This document shows, one piece after another, positions 20,130 through 28,831 of a DNA stretch of 29,135 bases; position 1 is the stretch's first letter, and every line of letters starts with the position of its first letter. Origin of the DNA: a virus; the IMG/VR virus record IMGVR_UViG_3300025082_000046, positions 1-29,135 of that record; one strand, 5' to 3'. The notes below the pieces were generated by a model that worked only from the letters and a program-made list of their open reading frames with translations, had not been told where the DNA came from and searched no databases. Position numbers and translations under genes: made by a program.

Positions 20130-21158
20130 CTAGTAAGATGCTGCGCCAACACCACCCATAACCATTCCGGGTAGGATACCAGCAGGACCACCTGTCATAA
20201 ATCCAGATGCGCCACCTGCTAATGCGCTGAGGAATGGATCGGGTCCACCTGGACCAACACCTGTACTCGTACCACCGTACTCTCCTGATATACCAGCAAG
20301 GTAATTCTGTAAGCCAATCTGTGGTAATGCAGCCTCATACTGGTACTTCTGCATGTCCTGTTGTATCTGTGCCTGGTCCATTGCGCGTCTCTGTGCGCCC
20401 ACTGCTTGCATTTTATCGTATGCCTGTAGGGGTGCCCCCATTATGGATGGATACTGCCCTAGTGCGCCCTGTGCTGCCCCTGCGCCCTGCATTCCGTACC
20501 CCATACCTGCCTGTTGTGCGCCTAATCCCATCTGAGCAGCAGACATCCTGTCAGCCTGTGCCTGTTGGTATGCGCCAAACTCAGCCTTAGCTAAGTTATC
20601 TGATATTCTCTGCTGTGCAGCAGCAGTAGCGTTGGCTTGGAGGATATCACCTCTGGTTCCACCACCTGCCTGACTCTGTGTTATCGCTGTCCTTATACCG
20701 GGAAGAACCTCACCTGTCAGTTGACCCATAGCTTCTTGTCTATATGCGTCAGCCAATGGTCCAAATGCGTCAGTATTTACATTACCCGCTAGAAGGTCAC
20801 CATACTGTGACTCACTAAAAGGTGTCAGTCCTGCATACTGATTCTGAGATAGGGGTTGTGCCATACCTTGTCCATAACCCATCGCTCCTCTACCATAGCC
20901 CATAGTATCCAAGGCTGTAGTTTCTGCACCAGCCTGTAGATTCGCTGCTCTTGGGCCAGTAAGGTAGGTCAGGGCAGACTGTTGGCCTTGTGCTTCCGCT
21001 GGGTCAAATCCAGCCATTGTAGAACCACCATAGTAACCTGGAGTCAGCTTACCAGATGTATATAAATCCTCGGCTCGCTTGAATCCAGTCTCTAGGTAAG
21101 GCTTCTGCTCTTCCCAGGGTTCTGTTCTTGTTGTTTGTACTTTTGATCCACCGGACAT
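20130..21158 (-). CDS. Gly/Ala/Gln-rich internal virion protein (342 aa)
   Basis: The N-terminus reads R-T-E-P-W-E-E-Q-K-P-Y-L-x-x-G-F-x-x-A-x-x-L-Y, a signature I know from marine-phage virion proteins (E-P-W-x-x-Q-x-P-Y-L ... A-x-x-L-Y), followed by long low-complexity stretches of Gly/Met/Tyr/Gln/Ala (GYGRGAMGYGQGMAQPL, MGYGMQGAGAAQGALGQY). The helical centre (AAAQQRISDNLAKAEFGAYQ) and glycine-rich hydrophobic end (GGASGFMTGGPAGILPGMVM) suggest a membrane-active ejection protein. Confidence 0.65.
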   Translation of the reverse strand: MSGGSKVQTTRTEPWEEQKPYLETGFKRAEDLYTSGKLTPGYYGGSTMAGFDPAEAQGQQSALTYLTGPRAANLQAGAETTALDTMGYGRGAMGYGQGMAQPLSQNQYAGLTPFSESQYGDLLAGNVNTDAFGPLADAYRQEAMGQLTGEVLPGIRTAITQSQAGGGTRGDILQANATAAAQQRISDNLAKAEFGAYQQAQADRMSAAQMGLGAQQAGMGYGMQGAGAAQGALGQYPSIMGAPLQAYDKMQAVGAQRRAMDQAQIQQDMQKYQYEAALPQIGLQNYLAGISGEYGGTSTGVGPGGPDPFLSALAGGASGFMTGGPAGILPGMVMGGVGAASY

Positions 21159-21167
21159 ATTATTCTC

Positions 21168-21800
21168 CTAATCAGGATAGGTGTGATAATCATCTGGCAC
21201 TAAGCTAGTGCCTACTAAGATGCGACCGTTCCTATTTGGTGCTTCACCACCTTCTGGCATATAAGGATAGTAAGGATACTCATCTATATTATGATACTTT
21301 GCAGCTATAGGGTCATAAGCATTTCTATCTCGATTCCACTCATATGCGTTATATACATACTTATAACCTTCCACATCAGGCATTGGCAGTCCTGACGTAC
21401 CCACGCTGACTCTTGCACCACCAGTATCCATAGTGTCACCTAAAGATATAGCTGTGCTTACAGGCAAATCTTCAGGCCGACCTCCAGCTATCCTGCCTGG
21501 ATTCCACTGTCCATGTGTTTCCCAATGAGTCCTACCCCAGTCCTGTATGTTCTGTGATCCAGTTTGATTTGGATTCTGAAAAGCTGCCATCAGATCAGGC
21601 CATTGTCGAACATAGTTACCATAAGGAGTACCACCTCTAAAGGTGGGTGCTGCAGTAGGTGCTGCTAAAGGGTTGGCATTCGGTACATAGTTTAGGATAC
21701 CGGGAGTTGCAGACCTTGCCTGTGCTTCAGGTGACCAAGGGCTATAATCTACCGCACTAATACCAGGTGCTAGTGGTTGTGTAATAGGTGCTACTGCCAT
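21168..21800 (-). CDS. Phage virion protein with YPDL-type repeat motif (210 aa)
   Basis: The centre (about residues 63-102) reads Y-V-R-Q-W-P-D-L-M-A-A-F ... I-Q-D-W-G-R-T-H-W-E-T-H-G, matching the short Y-x-x-x-(Y/W)-P-D-L-x-A-A ... (Y/W)-G-x-x-H-(W/Y)-x-x-(Y/H)-G motif common in phage virion proteins and some bacterial repeat proteins. The N-terminus is Pro/Ala-rich and the C-terminus Tyr/Pro-rich (YHNIDEYPYYPYMPEGG). TAATG junction with the GNAT-like gene. Confidence 0.6.
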   Translation of the reverse strand: MAVAPITQPLAPGISAVDYSPWSPEAQARSATPGILNYVPNANPLAAPTAAPTFRGGTPYGNYVRQWPDLMAAFQNPNQTGSQNIQDWGRTHWETHGQWNPGRIAGGRPEDLPVSTAISLGDTMDTGGARVSVGTSGLPMPDVEGYKYVYNAYEWNRDRNAYDPIAAKYHNIDEYPYYPYMPEGGEAPNRNGRILVGTSLVPDDYHTYPD

Positions 21801-22267
21801 TATTGCATCCTCTGTTTCAAGTCTTTCGTAATGATATCATAAGAGTGTTTCCAGTCTTTTAGTTTTCTTGTCATGCCTTTTCTTGTCCACGCCTCAAGGG
21901 ATGAGCATCCATTCCGTACTGCATAACCTTCTAACATGGGCAGGAAATCATACCACATGCTCATATCTTTCCCTGCAACAGTGATAACCCTGACTATCTT
22001 CTTCCTTGGATACTGTATAATTTCAGTTACCATTGCTGCTATAATATCCCTGTCTTGCATAGCTACCCATAAGCGTAGATCACCTGTATCCAGATGCTTC
22101 CTTATATCTTCTGGTTTAAGTTCACCCTCTGCATGAGATAATGCCTTCTCTACAAGAGGTATAACCTCATCCCATACCAGTTCTATGTCTTCGGAGTTGA
22201 CAAGAGCAACCTTACACGAAGGTGCTTGTGTGCTTTCTGCTTCAATCTGAGTTACAGTTTTGCCCAT
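21800..22267 (-). CDS. GNAT-like acetyltransferase-fold phage protein (155 aa)
   Basis: Resembles a phage GNAT-type family found within virion operons: the helix VWDEVIPLVEKALSHAEGE, strand DLRLWVAMQDRDIIAAMVTE, strand KKIVRVITVAGKDM, then FLPMLEGYAVRNGCSSLEAW and GMTRKLKDWKHSYDIITKDL near the C-terminus. The canonical acetyl-CoA loop (Q/R-x-x-G-x-G/A) is not evident, so it may be non-catalytic. Overlaps the 92-aa gene by 16 bp. Role in the particle unknown. Confidence 0.65.
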   Translation of the reverse strand: MGKTVTQIEAESTQAPSCKVALVNSEDIELVWDEVIPLVEKALSHAEGELKPEDIRKHLDTGDLRLWVAMQDRDIIAAMVTEIIQYPRKKIVRVITVAGKDMSMWYDFLPMLEGYAVRNGCSSLEAWTRKGMTRKLKDWKHSYDIITKDLKQRMQ

Positions 22268-22530
22268 GATGTTCCATTATACCAGTATATCCCTTCCCCT
22301 GATCCAGGGTTCCAATCGGTACCATCTGCGTATCTTACATCACCTTTGCGTGGTCTGGATGGTTCTATATGAACAGGCTCAAGCCTGAATATAGATTGAT
22401 TGAGTAGAATGCTGCCAAGTCTTTTCAACTCGCTAACAACATAACCACCTAAATCTTCTACCTGTTCTGGTAGTGGTCCAGGCTCATACCTTGTTACACT
22501 CTTCTCTACCCTGTCGGCATAGGTTGCCAT
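22252..22530 (-). CDS. Small tail-associated protein (92 aa)
   Basis: The N-terminal helix has L-G-x-Y-V-x-x-E-L-x-x-L (GYVVSELKRLGSILL), and the C-terminal module is P-R-K-G-D-V-R-Y-A-D-G-T-x-W-N-P-G-S-G-E-G-x-Y-W-Y-N-G-x-x-W, a compact beta module common at the C-termini of phage tail and fibre-related proteins. Lies between the hub-like and GNAT-like genes with a TAATG junction. Confidence 0.6.
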   Translation of the reverse strand: MATYADRVEKSVTRYEPGPLPEQVEDLGGYVVSELKRLGSILLNQSIFRLEPVHIEPSRPRKGDVRYADGTDWNPGSGEGIYWYNGTSWAKL

Positions 22531-24557
22531 CAGTAACTCCTTGAGCCACGCTTACCTACATTATCTACCTCTATAGTATAACCGTCAAGTTCCCAGTTCA
22601 TGTCGGTTGTCGATTCAAATCGTATTGCATACATCTTTCCAGTACCTCTAACAGATACCTTTGACTGTTCATCAGGGTTAAATGTTACAGGCGCATTCCA
22701 TGAGATGCCACCTTCAGTAGACATCTGGGTACCAAGGTAAACATTTATAGTATCGGTACCACTGGCAGACATCTTGGGCCATATAGAACTGATACGCTTT
22801 ACTGTTGTATGGTCGGGTTGACCTTGTGCATTCATTGATAGACCTGTCCTCTCAACATAAGAGGTCATGTTCGCAGTATCTTCCTTGTTACCAGACCTGT
22901 CTCTATATAGTTTGGTATTGCTTGGATCGGAAAATAACAGGACTTTATCCTGCAAGTCATAACTCATGGTCCACGGACCTGTCTCACCTACCCAGGTATC
23001 ACTGGTAGCAGCCCACGTAGTCGCTGTAGTGGGGTTTCCTACGTTACCATAGCCCATGTGTGCCACATCAGGTAAATCTCTAATACAGAAGGTATTAGTG
23101 ATATAGTTCCATACTACAGCCTTGTTAGGATGATTGGTTGCTGCACCGTCAGCAGTGAAGCAGAAGAGTATCTCTGTTCTACCGTAGTCGGCAACAACAA
23201 AACACTTGTTTACCTGTGCGCCATCAAGTGTGGTAAAGACATACTCCTTTAACTTCTGAGGAAGGATTGGTTTAAGTCTCTGACCATCGTTAATATAGAA
23301 GTTACCCTTACCAAAGATAGCATGACCACCATCAAACTCAGCCACACAGTTCTTTGCTATTGCTCCAATCGTAGGAGATAACTGTCTGAAGGAGAAGATA
23401 AAGGGAGTTCCTACAAAGTTCATGGAGTATGTAGCATCTTCCTTATAGATCATAAAGGTGTCTCTAAGCTGAAGACCGTCTTGGATATCACCTTTCGTAT
23501 CTGCCAACTCGAACTCGCCAGCATCAACTATACTCGTCGTTTCATTCCATGAGGATGGGACACCCTGTATCCCAGCTTCTGTACTCCACTTGACGATCCT
23601 TGGGTAGTCTACACCACCTCTTTGAATATTCAAAGCTACCAGGAATGAGCGGAATGCCCGTATAGACTTGGCATATACACTGACAAATGCAGGTGCATTA
23701 TCCGAATGGGTAGCCCCAGTTGTGCTATTCTGCGCTCTGGATATACCAGTGAATGTAGTAGCATCCTTTCCGGTATACGCAATATCCTCACTGTCAACGG
23801 TAAAGGTACCTGAAGTTGGGAAGTCTTCGGTACTGTCCACATCTATGTCATCAGTCCCATCTGTGGTGGTAATCGCCCCATCTAACAAAGTAAGGCTGGG
23901 CCAGTTAGATAAATCCTGCATTAATGTGCTAGATAACGGTACACCACCTGTCAAGGCCCAATACTGTGGTTTGTCATAGTTATTGGTCATGACCAGAACA
24001 CCACCTATGATAGTGGATGTCCAGTTCTCATCAGCTGTAGCTGAGTACGCGCCACTAGAGCGTGTGATATTGTACCATTTTGTAGCCCTGGTTACACTAG
24101 CATCATCAGAATGGTCGTCAGGACTCGTACTGTCTGCGCCTCTGCTACAGGTTGTAAAGGTAGTAGCAGTCTTTCCTGTGTACGATATATTCTCAGTGCC
24201 TATTGTAATAGTACCCACAGATTCAAATCCAGTGGTGCTATCTACAGTCACAGTTGTGACGCTATCATTTATCCCACCATTAAGAAGTGTGCTGGAACTT
24301 GTATTGTCATAGACATAGATTGCTGCTAGACCAGCAACTATCCAGAACTCAGGTATTCCTAGAGTCAACTGTAAGATATGGTAGGGTGCGACAGGACAAG
24401 TAGCCATAACTTCTGAATAACCAGGAGTTTTCTTTATGGAACTCTCTTCTGTCTTTATATTATTACCGTCACTCCAGACATTAGGGGGTAGCTGCCAAGG
24501 AGAAGTCTCCTTAACTATACCTACCTCACCTACTTTATCTATAGGTATGAATGCCAC
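22530..24557 (-). CDS. Tail hub/nozzle-like structural protein (675 aa)
   Basis: The N-terminus (W-Q-L-P-P-N-V-W-S-D-G-x-N about residues 21-33) and the beta-propeller-like later part (YAKSIRAFRSFLVALNIQRG, LQLRDTFMIYKEDATYSMNF, GHAIFGKGNFYINDGQRLKP) look like the stabilisation/nozzle proteins of podoviruses (P22 gp10 and relatives), which close the tail after packaging. It contains two copies of an inserted beta module (residues 91-158 and 224-292). Position just below the tail-fibre genes fits. TAATG junctions on both sides. Confidence 0.65.
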   Translation of the reverse strand: MAFIPIDKVGEVGIVKETSPWQLPPNVWSDGNNIKTEESSIKKTPGYSEVMATCPVAPYHILQLTLGIPEFWIVAGLAAIYVYDNTSSSTLLNGGINDSVTTVTVDSTTGFESVGTITIGTENISYTGKTATTFTTCSRGADSTSPDDHSDDASVTRATKWYNITRSSGAYSATADENWTSTIIGGVLVMTNNYDKPQYWALTGGVPLSSTLMQDLSNWPSLTLLDGAITTTDGTDDIDVDSTEDFPTSGTFTVDSEDIAYTGKDATTFTGISRAQNSTTGATHSDNAPAFVSVYAKSIRAFRSFLVALNIQRGGVDYPRIVKWSTEAGIQGVPSSWNETTSIVDAGEFELADTKGDIQDGLQLRDTFMIYKEDATYSMNFVGTPFIFSFRQLSPTIGAIAKNCVAEFDGGHAIFGKGNFYINDGQRLKPILPQKLKEYVFTTLDGAQVNKCFVVADYGRTEILFCFTADGAATNHPNKAVVWNYITNTFCIRDLPDVAHMGYGNVGNPTTATTWAATSDTWVGETGPWTMSYDLQDKVLLFSDPSNTKLYRDRSGNKEDTANMTSYVERTGLSMNAQGQPDHTTVKRISSIWPKMSASGTDTINVYLGTQMSTEGGISWNAPVTFNPDEQSKVSVRGTGKMYAIRFESTTDMNWELDGYTIEVDNVGKRGSRSY
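23682..24287 (-). repeat. Two diverged copies of a beta module in the hub-like protein
   Basis: Copies at 24084-24287 (residues 91-158) and 23682-23888 (residues 224-292) share V-D-S-T-x-x-F, G-T-x-T-(I/V), E-(N/D)-I-(S/A)-Y-T-G-K-x-A-T-T-F-T, S-R and a later H-S-D. The same D-S-T-x-G-F ... Y-T-G-x-x-x-x-T-F module is common in phage structural proteins. The copies have drifted at DNA level, so the duplication is not recent. Confidence 0.7.
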
Positions 24558-25057
24558 TATTCTTCCTCTACATAATCAGGATTATTGGGCCACACATCAC
24601 CAGCCTCATCATATGCTTTGATTGCATCCAGATCAGCCAGCGCATCTATCTCAGTCTCTTTAGTGTTTGATGCAGCCCTTACATCTGAGCGGTAGGTTTT
24701 CCAATCTGCTGACATTGATGTGCCACCATCTTCTTCCCGTATCCGCATCCAGTCTGATTGGGCTAGAGTAGACGCTGCAATCTGCTTTACCTTTGACTTC
24801 ATACTGATCTTTAGCTGATCCACATCCCTATCTGTAGTAGCGTAGCTTATTACTGTCTCACCATCTACCAGAGTAAGTGTCTCCGCACCAGTATTATGGT
24901 AGCGTTGATCAGGTGTTACTACTCGCGCAGGGGTAATCCCTAACTCAGCCAGTTCTGCCTTACTCCACTTACGGAATATCTGGCGAGGATGAGTCACACC
25001 ATTTACTGTTATTTCTTTTGGTGTCCGTATGACACCTAATGAGTCACTGTGCCACAT
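24557..25057 (-). CDS. Tail-fibre assembly / DUF4376-like protein (166 aa)
   Basis: Opens with strand elements (IRTPKEITVNGVTHPRQIFRK), then W-S-x-A-E-L-A-E-L-G-I, and ends with the conserved stretch S-D-W-M-x-x-R and Y-R-x-x-V-R-x-A-x-N-T-(K/R)-E-x-E-I of the DUF4376/tail-fibre-assembly group. Such proteins help fold or attach tail fibres, and it directly follows the fibre gene here (3-bp gap). Length is typical. Confidence 0.7.
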   Translation of the reverse strand: MWHSDSLGVIRTPKEITVNGVTHPRQIFRKWSKAELAELGITPARVVTPDQRYHNTGAETLTLVDGETVISYATTDRDVDQLKISMKSKVKQIAASTLAQSDWMRIREEDGGTSMSADWKTYRSDVRAASNTKETEIDALADLDAIKAYDEAGDVWPNNPDYVEEE

Positions 25058-25060
25058 AAT

Positions 25061-28000
25061 TTACCTCGCGTTTGAGTATTTGAATGGTGATTCTGCGAAT
25101 GCTATGTATAGATATGTTTCAGCAACGTTCGGATCAGTTGTATCCCTGTTTTTGAATCCGTTGGAAACTATATCAATGAATTCTGTTGATGTATCCTCTA
25201 CTGCACTATCGTTTGCCTCAAGTTCATAATTATCGACGTTATACCCTACCCTCTTATTATCAAACATTTGCCAGTCGCTAGTGCTGTCCACAGATTTAGT
25301 CATGACAAATGCTGGTCTGAATCCTGTGTAGACAAAAGTTCCATCCAGATCCCCATTACCCTCGTAGTTACCTATCTTTGAGTATCCTTCGACTGAATGG
25401 AAGCACCAAGCTATTATGTCTACCCCACTGGCATTAATATCTGTTCCAGTACCAAGAGTAAATACAGAAGCAGTAGGGGCTGTATCATTAAACTGAACGT
25501 TATCATCACCAGCAGCAGGAGTTTGATTCAAGTACATAACGTATTCCCAAGCTGTCGGGATGCTGTCCGAACCTACCCGGAAAGCAGCAGAACTATCTAG
25601 TCTTTTAGCGATAATCAGTTCAGGTGCTTCGGATAATCCATGTCCTACAGTATTTACAGAACCACTCCCTGTCCACCCAACTATACTAAAACCAGCCGTA
25701 GTATTTGCACTTACTGTTACTGTGCCAGCTATATCCCCGGCTGTATTTGTTACTCCAGTCCCACCAGCTTTCCAGTTCCATGCAACCATTCCAGTACCAG
25801 TTGTATCGCTGTAATCAGTATCAGCACCAACAGTAAACCCATCTGCACCAAATGCGGTTAGTCCAGTAGAGTCCGTAGTTTGGGCCGTACCCGGATCATT
25901 TGACACAAGCGCCTTTGTCACACCACGAACCACATCCGTCAACTTACTATCGTAAGCACTACCTCTGGATTTAAGCCATACAAAATCAGGTTGGAAACCA
26001 ACACCTGTTTTAGCACCAGCACCATCATCGTAGAGTATTGTATTAAAATAATCACCCGGCAACGCAATCTCAGGTGACGCTAGATTTGAGGTGCATAAGG
26101 CCAAATAATCGGTGGGTGGCTCGTAATAGAAATCGCCTTTCTCGTTAGCGTCCTGATTGCCTTGTGCTGTTTTGTTTCCGGCAAAACTAGAATCAGAACC
26201 AAAGTTAAAGTACGCATCACAAGTATTATATCCTGCTACAAAGAAACAAACATCGTCAGTAATGCCGGAAACAAGTTCGCCTTGAGTTGCGTTGTTCTTG
26301 TAAAACGTAACAGCCCCAGCATCAGAGTCATAAGCAATACCAATAATATCTCCGGTTGCCCATGTTGCTCCATAGCTTTCCCCGGATGTACCACCAGTAG
26401 CTTCTGTGTCTGCATTACCATTGCGTCTATAAGCCCAAATCCCAGCTACATTGGAACCACCGTATTTACCATCCCCTAAAAGTTGTGCATTACCAATACC
26501 AAAACAGTCATAAGTTGACGACGCTGATGTTGTGTAAATACCCTCACAGTAATATTTACCAGTACCGGATGGCATATTTATAGTGGAAGGTGCATACCGT
26601 CTATATGTTCCATCAGTATTGGAATACTTTAGATTTCCTTCAGCAAAAGTTACATTCGTTGTACCATCATCACCTATGATTGGATTGAGCGTAGCAAAGT
26701 TATTAGTCGGCGTATCAATCATCTGATCTGTAGCAACCAGATTGGTTACAGCGAAGGCGTTACCATTCCCAGAACTATCTGCGCCTAGTCCACCATCCCA
26801 GTCTGAGTGGATCAGGAGTTTAGTGTTTGAATCTGCGGTGAATGCTGTGGTGGATGGTGTGAATGTTGTGGTGTATCTCGCGGTATCGGAGATACGGATT
26901 TCGTCCATGTAACCGGCCCATTCAACTCCACTGCCTGCTCTATCTCCAATCATAGCCGGAACCGCTAAATCTGGCATAGAGTTTGTACCTACTGCAGTAT
27001 ATTCGACTTGAGCAACCGCAACACCATCAATATAAATCGTTATTGATGTTGTTTCTCTTACAACCGCTATGTGATGCCATGTTTCTGCGGTTATTCCAAC
27101 AGTTGTATAAGATTCTGCTAACGGCACCCCACTACTTCTTGCATCGAAATAAATTCTACCAGTGGTAGAAGAATGATATAATTGCACCCTATTGTTTGTA
27201 TCTGCCCATTGTGCATATATGAACTTCATACCCACTAAAGTATTTACATAAACCCAACCTTCAATAGTAAAATTCCCAGTACCTCCACCAAGTTGCCAGT
27301 CGCTTGAATCAGGCATACTCAAGTAATCCCCAGTGCCATCGAACTTGATGGATGAGTCACCAATCTTCTTCTCTGCTCTTGTATTGGTTACATCACCGTT
27401 GGCTGTTATGTAGTGTCTTGATGCGTCAGTTGAACTATCATCCGTAAAGGTTGTTCCACTGTCTGAACCATCCATATGAAGAAGTAATTTTGTACTTGAA
27501 TCAGCAGTAAAAGCGGTAGGACTAGAGACAGTTCCACCACCTTGACCAAAATCAGTAAAGGTTGTGCCATCAGGATAACGGCAGACACTACTTACTCTAA
27601 CCTCATCAATAAACCCAGACCAATTATCGTCATCTGTATTTGATGTATACTTTGCTCCAATACGAGAAACCCAAGTCCCACCAAAATCTGTTGTCCAACT
27701 GCTTAACGTATTCTTCTGAACACCATTGACATACCATCTACCCACACCATTATCACGAACAAGTGCCAAATGATTCCAAATATCTAACCCACCACTATCA
27801 AGGTCTTCTGTCGTATTACTCCACCCAGTACCAAACCAATTAACTCTTGTTCCTGCACCATCATTTGATATATGTCCTGTAATACGGCTTGTACCATCCG
27901 AAAAGTCCCATAAATACCTACTTGGATAAGCATCCCTCCTCCACCAACATTCAATAGTAAAATCACCTGTTCCAAAACTAAAATCACTAGCATCTGATAC

Positions 28001-28831
28001 TGTCAAATAATCATCAGTGCCATCAAACTCTGCTGATGCAGTTCCAATTTTCTTGGTGGTTGTATCAGTGTGAACACTTCCTTGAATGGAAATCGTATGT
28101 ATCGAATGGTCTGCACTATCCGTAAAACTATTCGCCAACTCAGTAGCACCATACTTCTGGTAGAACCCATTGGTTCCAAAGGTAACAGCATCTTTTACAT
28201 CATCGCTGTCTAGGGGTATCCACTGGTTTGTGGTTGAGGATAGTTCGCCAAAGTCATCTGCATCGTAAGCAGTGCCGTCTATGAAATAATACTCTGCAAG
28301 ATAACCATCAGCATAAACTGATGAGCCACCTCCCCCAACGATTTTACCAATAAAGTATTCTCTAGCTGCATTAAATCTTGTGTTTGTATCTTCGGCCCAG
28401 TTAGTGGATATAGTTACATCTTCTTCTACACCGTTAACATAGATTTTAACTCTATCGGCAGCTACAGCTTGTGTAACATCTATAGAAAAAACAACATGAT
28501 ACCAAGCGCTAGGATCACGGAATACTGCATCTGTTTGATAATTCCCTACATCTGATCCTGAGTCCTCACTTAAAACTCTACAATATGAACCGAAAGTAAT
28601 ATAAGAACGATTATCAATATCTTCCCATTCTCCCAGTAAGCCGACTGTTTGTTCTCCTGTGCCTACATTACCCAACTTTACCCATGATGATACTGTAAAA
28701 ACTTGTTGATTACCCGCTGAGAATGTCCTGTTCAAAGTAGCAGAATCACCGTCTTCAAACCGACAAGAGTTATCAATCTCATAGGCATCAGCAGCAGCGC
28801 TGGGAATAGCTGAACCGGGAAAGATTGCCAT
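25061..28831 (-). CDS. Large tail fibre/adhesin: three LamG-like domains, SPRY-like, DUF7483-like (1256 aa)
   Basis: Domains in order: concanavalin/LamG-like 1 (about 20-200, W-Y-H-V-V-F core), LamG-like 2 (260-420, with F-D-G-T-D-D-Y-L and W-N-H-L-A-L-V-R), LamG-like 3 (490-665, F-D-G-T-G-D-Y-L and W-H-H-I-A-V-V-R), each followed by a D-E-(I/V)-R-(I/V)-S strand in copies 2 and 3. Then a SPRY-like segment (720-880, GKYYCEGIYT, GDIIGIAYDSDAGAVTFYKN) and a C-terminal region of the DUF7483 type (GVGFQPDFVWLKSRG ... ending YIAFAESPFKYSNAR). LamG domains bind carbohydrates or proteins, so this is the best candidate for host recognition. Starts with TAATG after the upstream fibre gene. Confidence 0.75.
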   Translation of the reverse strand: MAIFPGSAIPSAAADAYEIDNSCRFEDGDSATLNRTFSAGNQQVFTVSSWVKLGNVGTGEQTVGLLGEWEDIDNRSYITFGSYCRVLSEDSGSDVGNYQTDAVFRDPSAWYHVVFSIDVTQAVAADRVKIYVNGVEEDVTISTNWAEDTNTRFNAAREYFIGKIVGGGGSSVYADGYLAEYYFIDGTAYDADDFGELSSTTNQWIPLDSDDVKDAVTFGTNGFYQKYGATELANSFTDSADHSIHTISIQGSVHTDTTTKKIGTASAEFDGTDDYLTVSDASDFSFGTGDFTIECWWRRDAYPSRYLWDFSDGTSRITGHISNDGAGTRVNWFGTGWSNTTEDLDSGGLDIWNHLALVRDNGVGRWYVNGVQKNTLSSWTTDFGGTWVSRIGAKYTSNTDDDNWSGFIDEVRVSSVCRYPDGTTFTDFGQGGGTVSSPTAFTADSSTKLLLHMDGSDSGTTFTDDSSTDASRHYITANGDVTNTRAEKKIGDSSIKFDGTGDYLSMPDSSDWQLGGGTGNFTIEGWVYVNTLVGMKFIYAQWADTNNRVQLYHSSTTGRIYFDARSSGVPLAESYTTVGITAETWHHIAVVRETTSITIYIDGVAVAQVEYTAVGTNSMPDLAVPAMIGDRAGSGVEWAGYMDEIRISDTARYTTTFTPSTTAFTADSNTKLLIHSDWDGGLGADSSGNGNAFAVTNLVATDQMIDTPTNNFATLNPIIGDDGTTNVTFAEGNLKYSNTDGTYRRYAPSTINMPSGTGKYYCEGIYTTSASSTYDCFGIGNAQLLGDGKYGGSNVAGIWAYRRNGNADTEATGGTSGESYGATWATGDIIGIAYDSDAGAVTFYKNNATQGELVSGITDDVCFFVAGYNTCDAYFNFGSDSSFAGNKTAQGNQDANEKGDFYYEPPTDYLALCTSNLASPEIALPGDYFNTILYDDGAGAKTGVGFQPDFVWLKSRGSAYDSKLTDVVRGVTKALVSNDPGTAQTTDSTGLTAFGADGFTVGADTDYSDTTGTGMVAWNWKAGGTGVTNTAGDIAGTVTVSANTTAGFSIVGWTGSGSVNTVGHGLSEAPELIIAKRLDSSAAFRVGSDSIPTAWEYVMYLNQTPAAGDDNVQFNDTAPTASVFTLGTGTDINASGVDIIAWCFHSVEGYSKIGNYEGNGDLDGTFVYTGFRPAFVMTKSVDSTSDWQMFDNKRVGYNVDNYELEANDSAVEDTSTEFIDIVSNGFKNRDTTDPNVAETYLYIAFAESPFKYSNAR

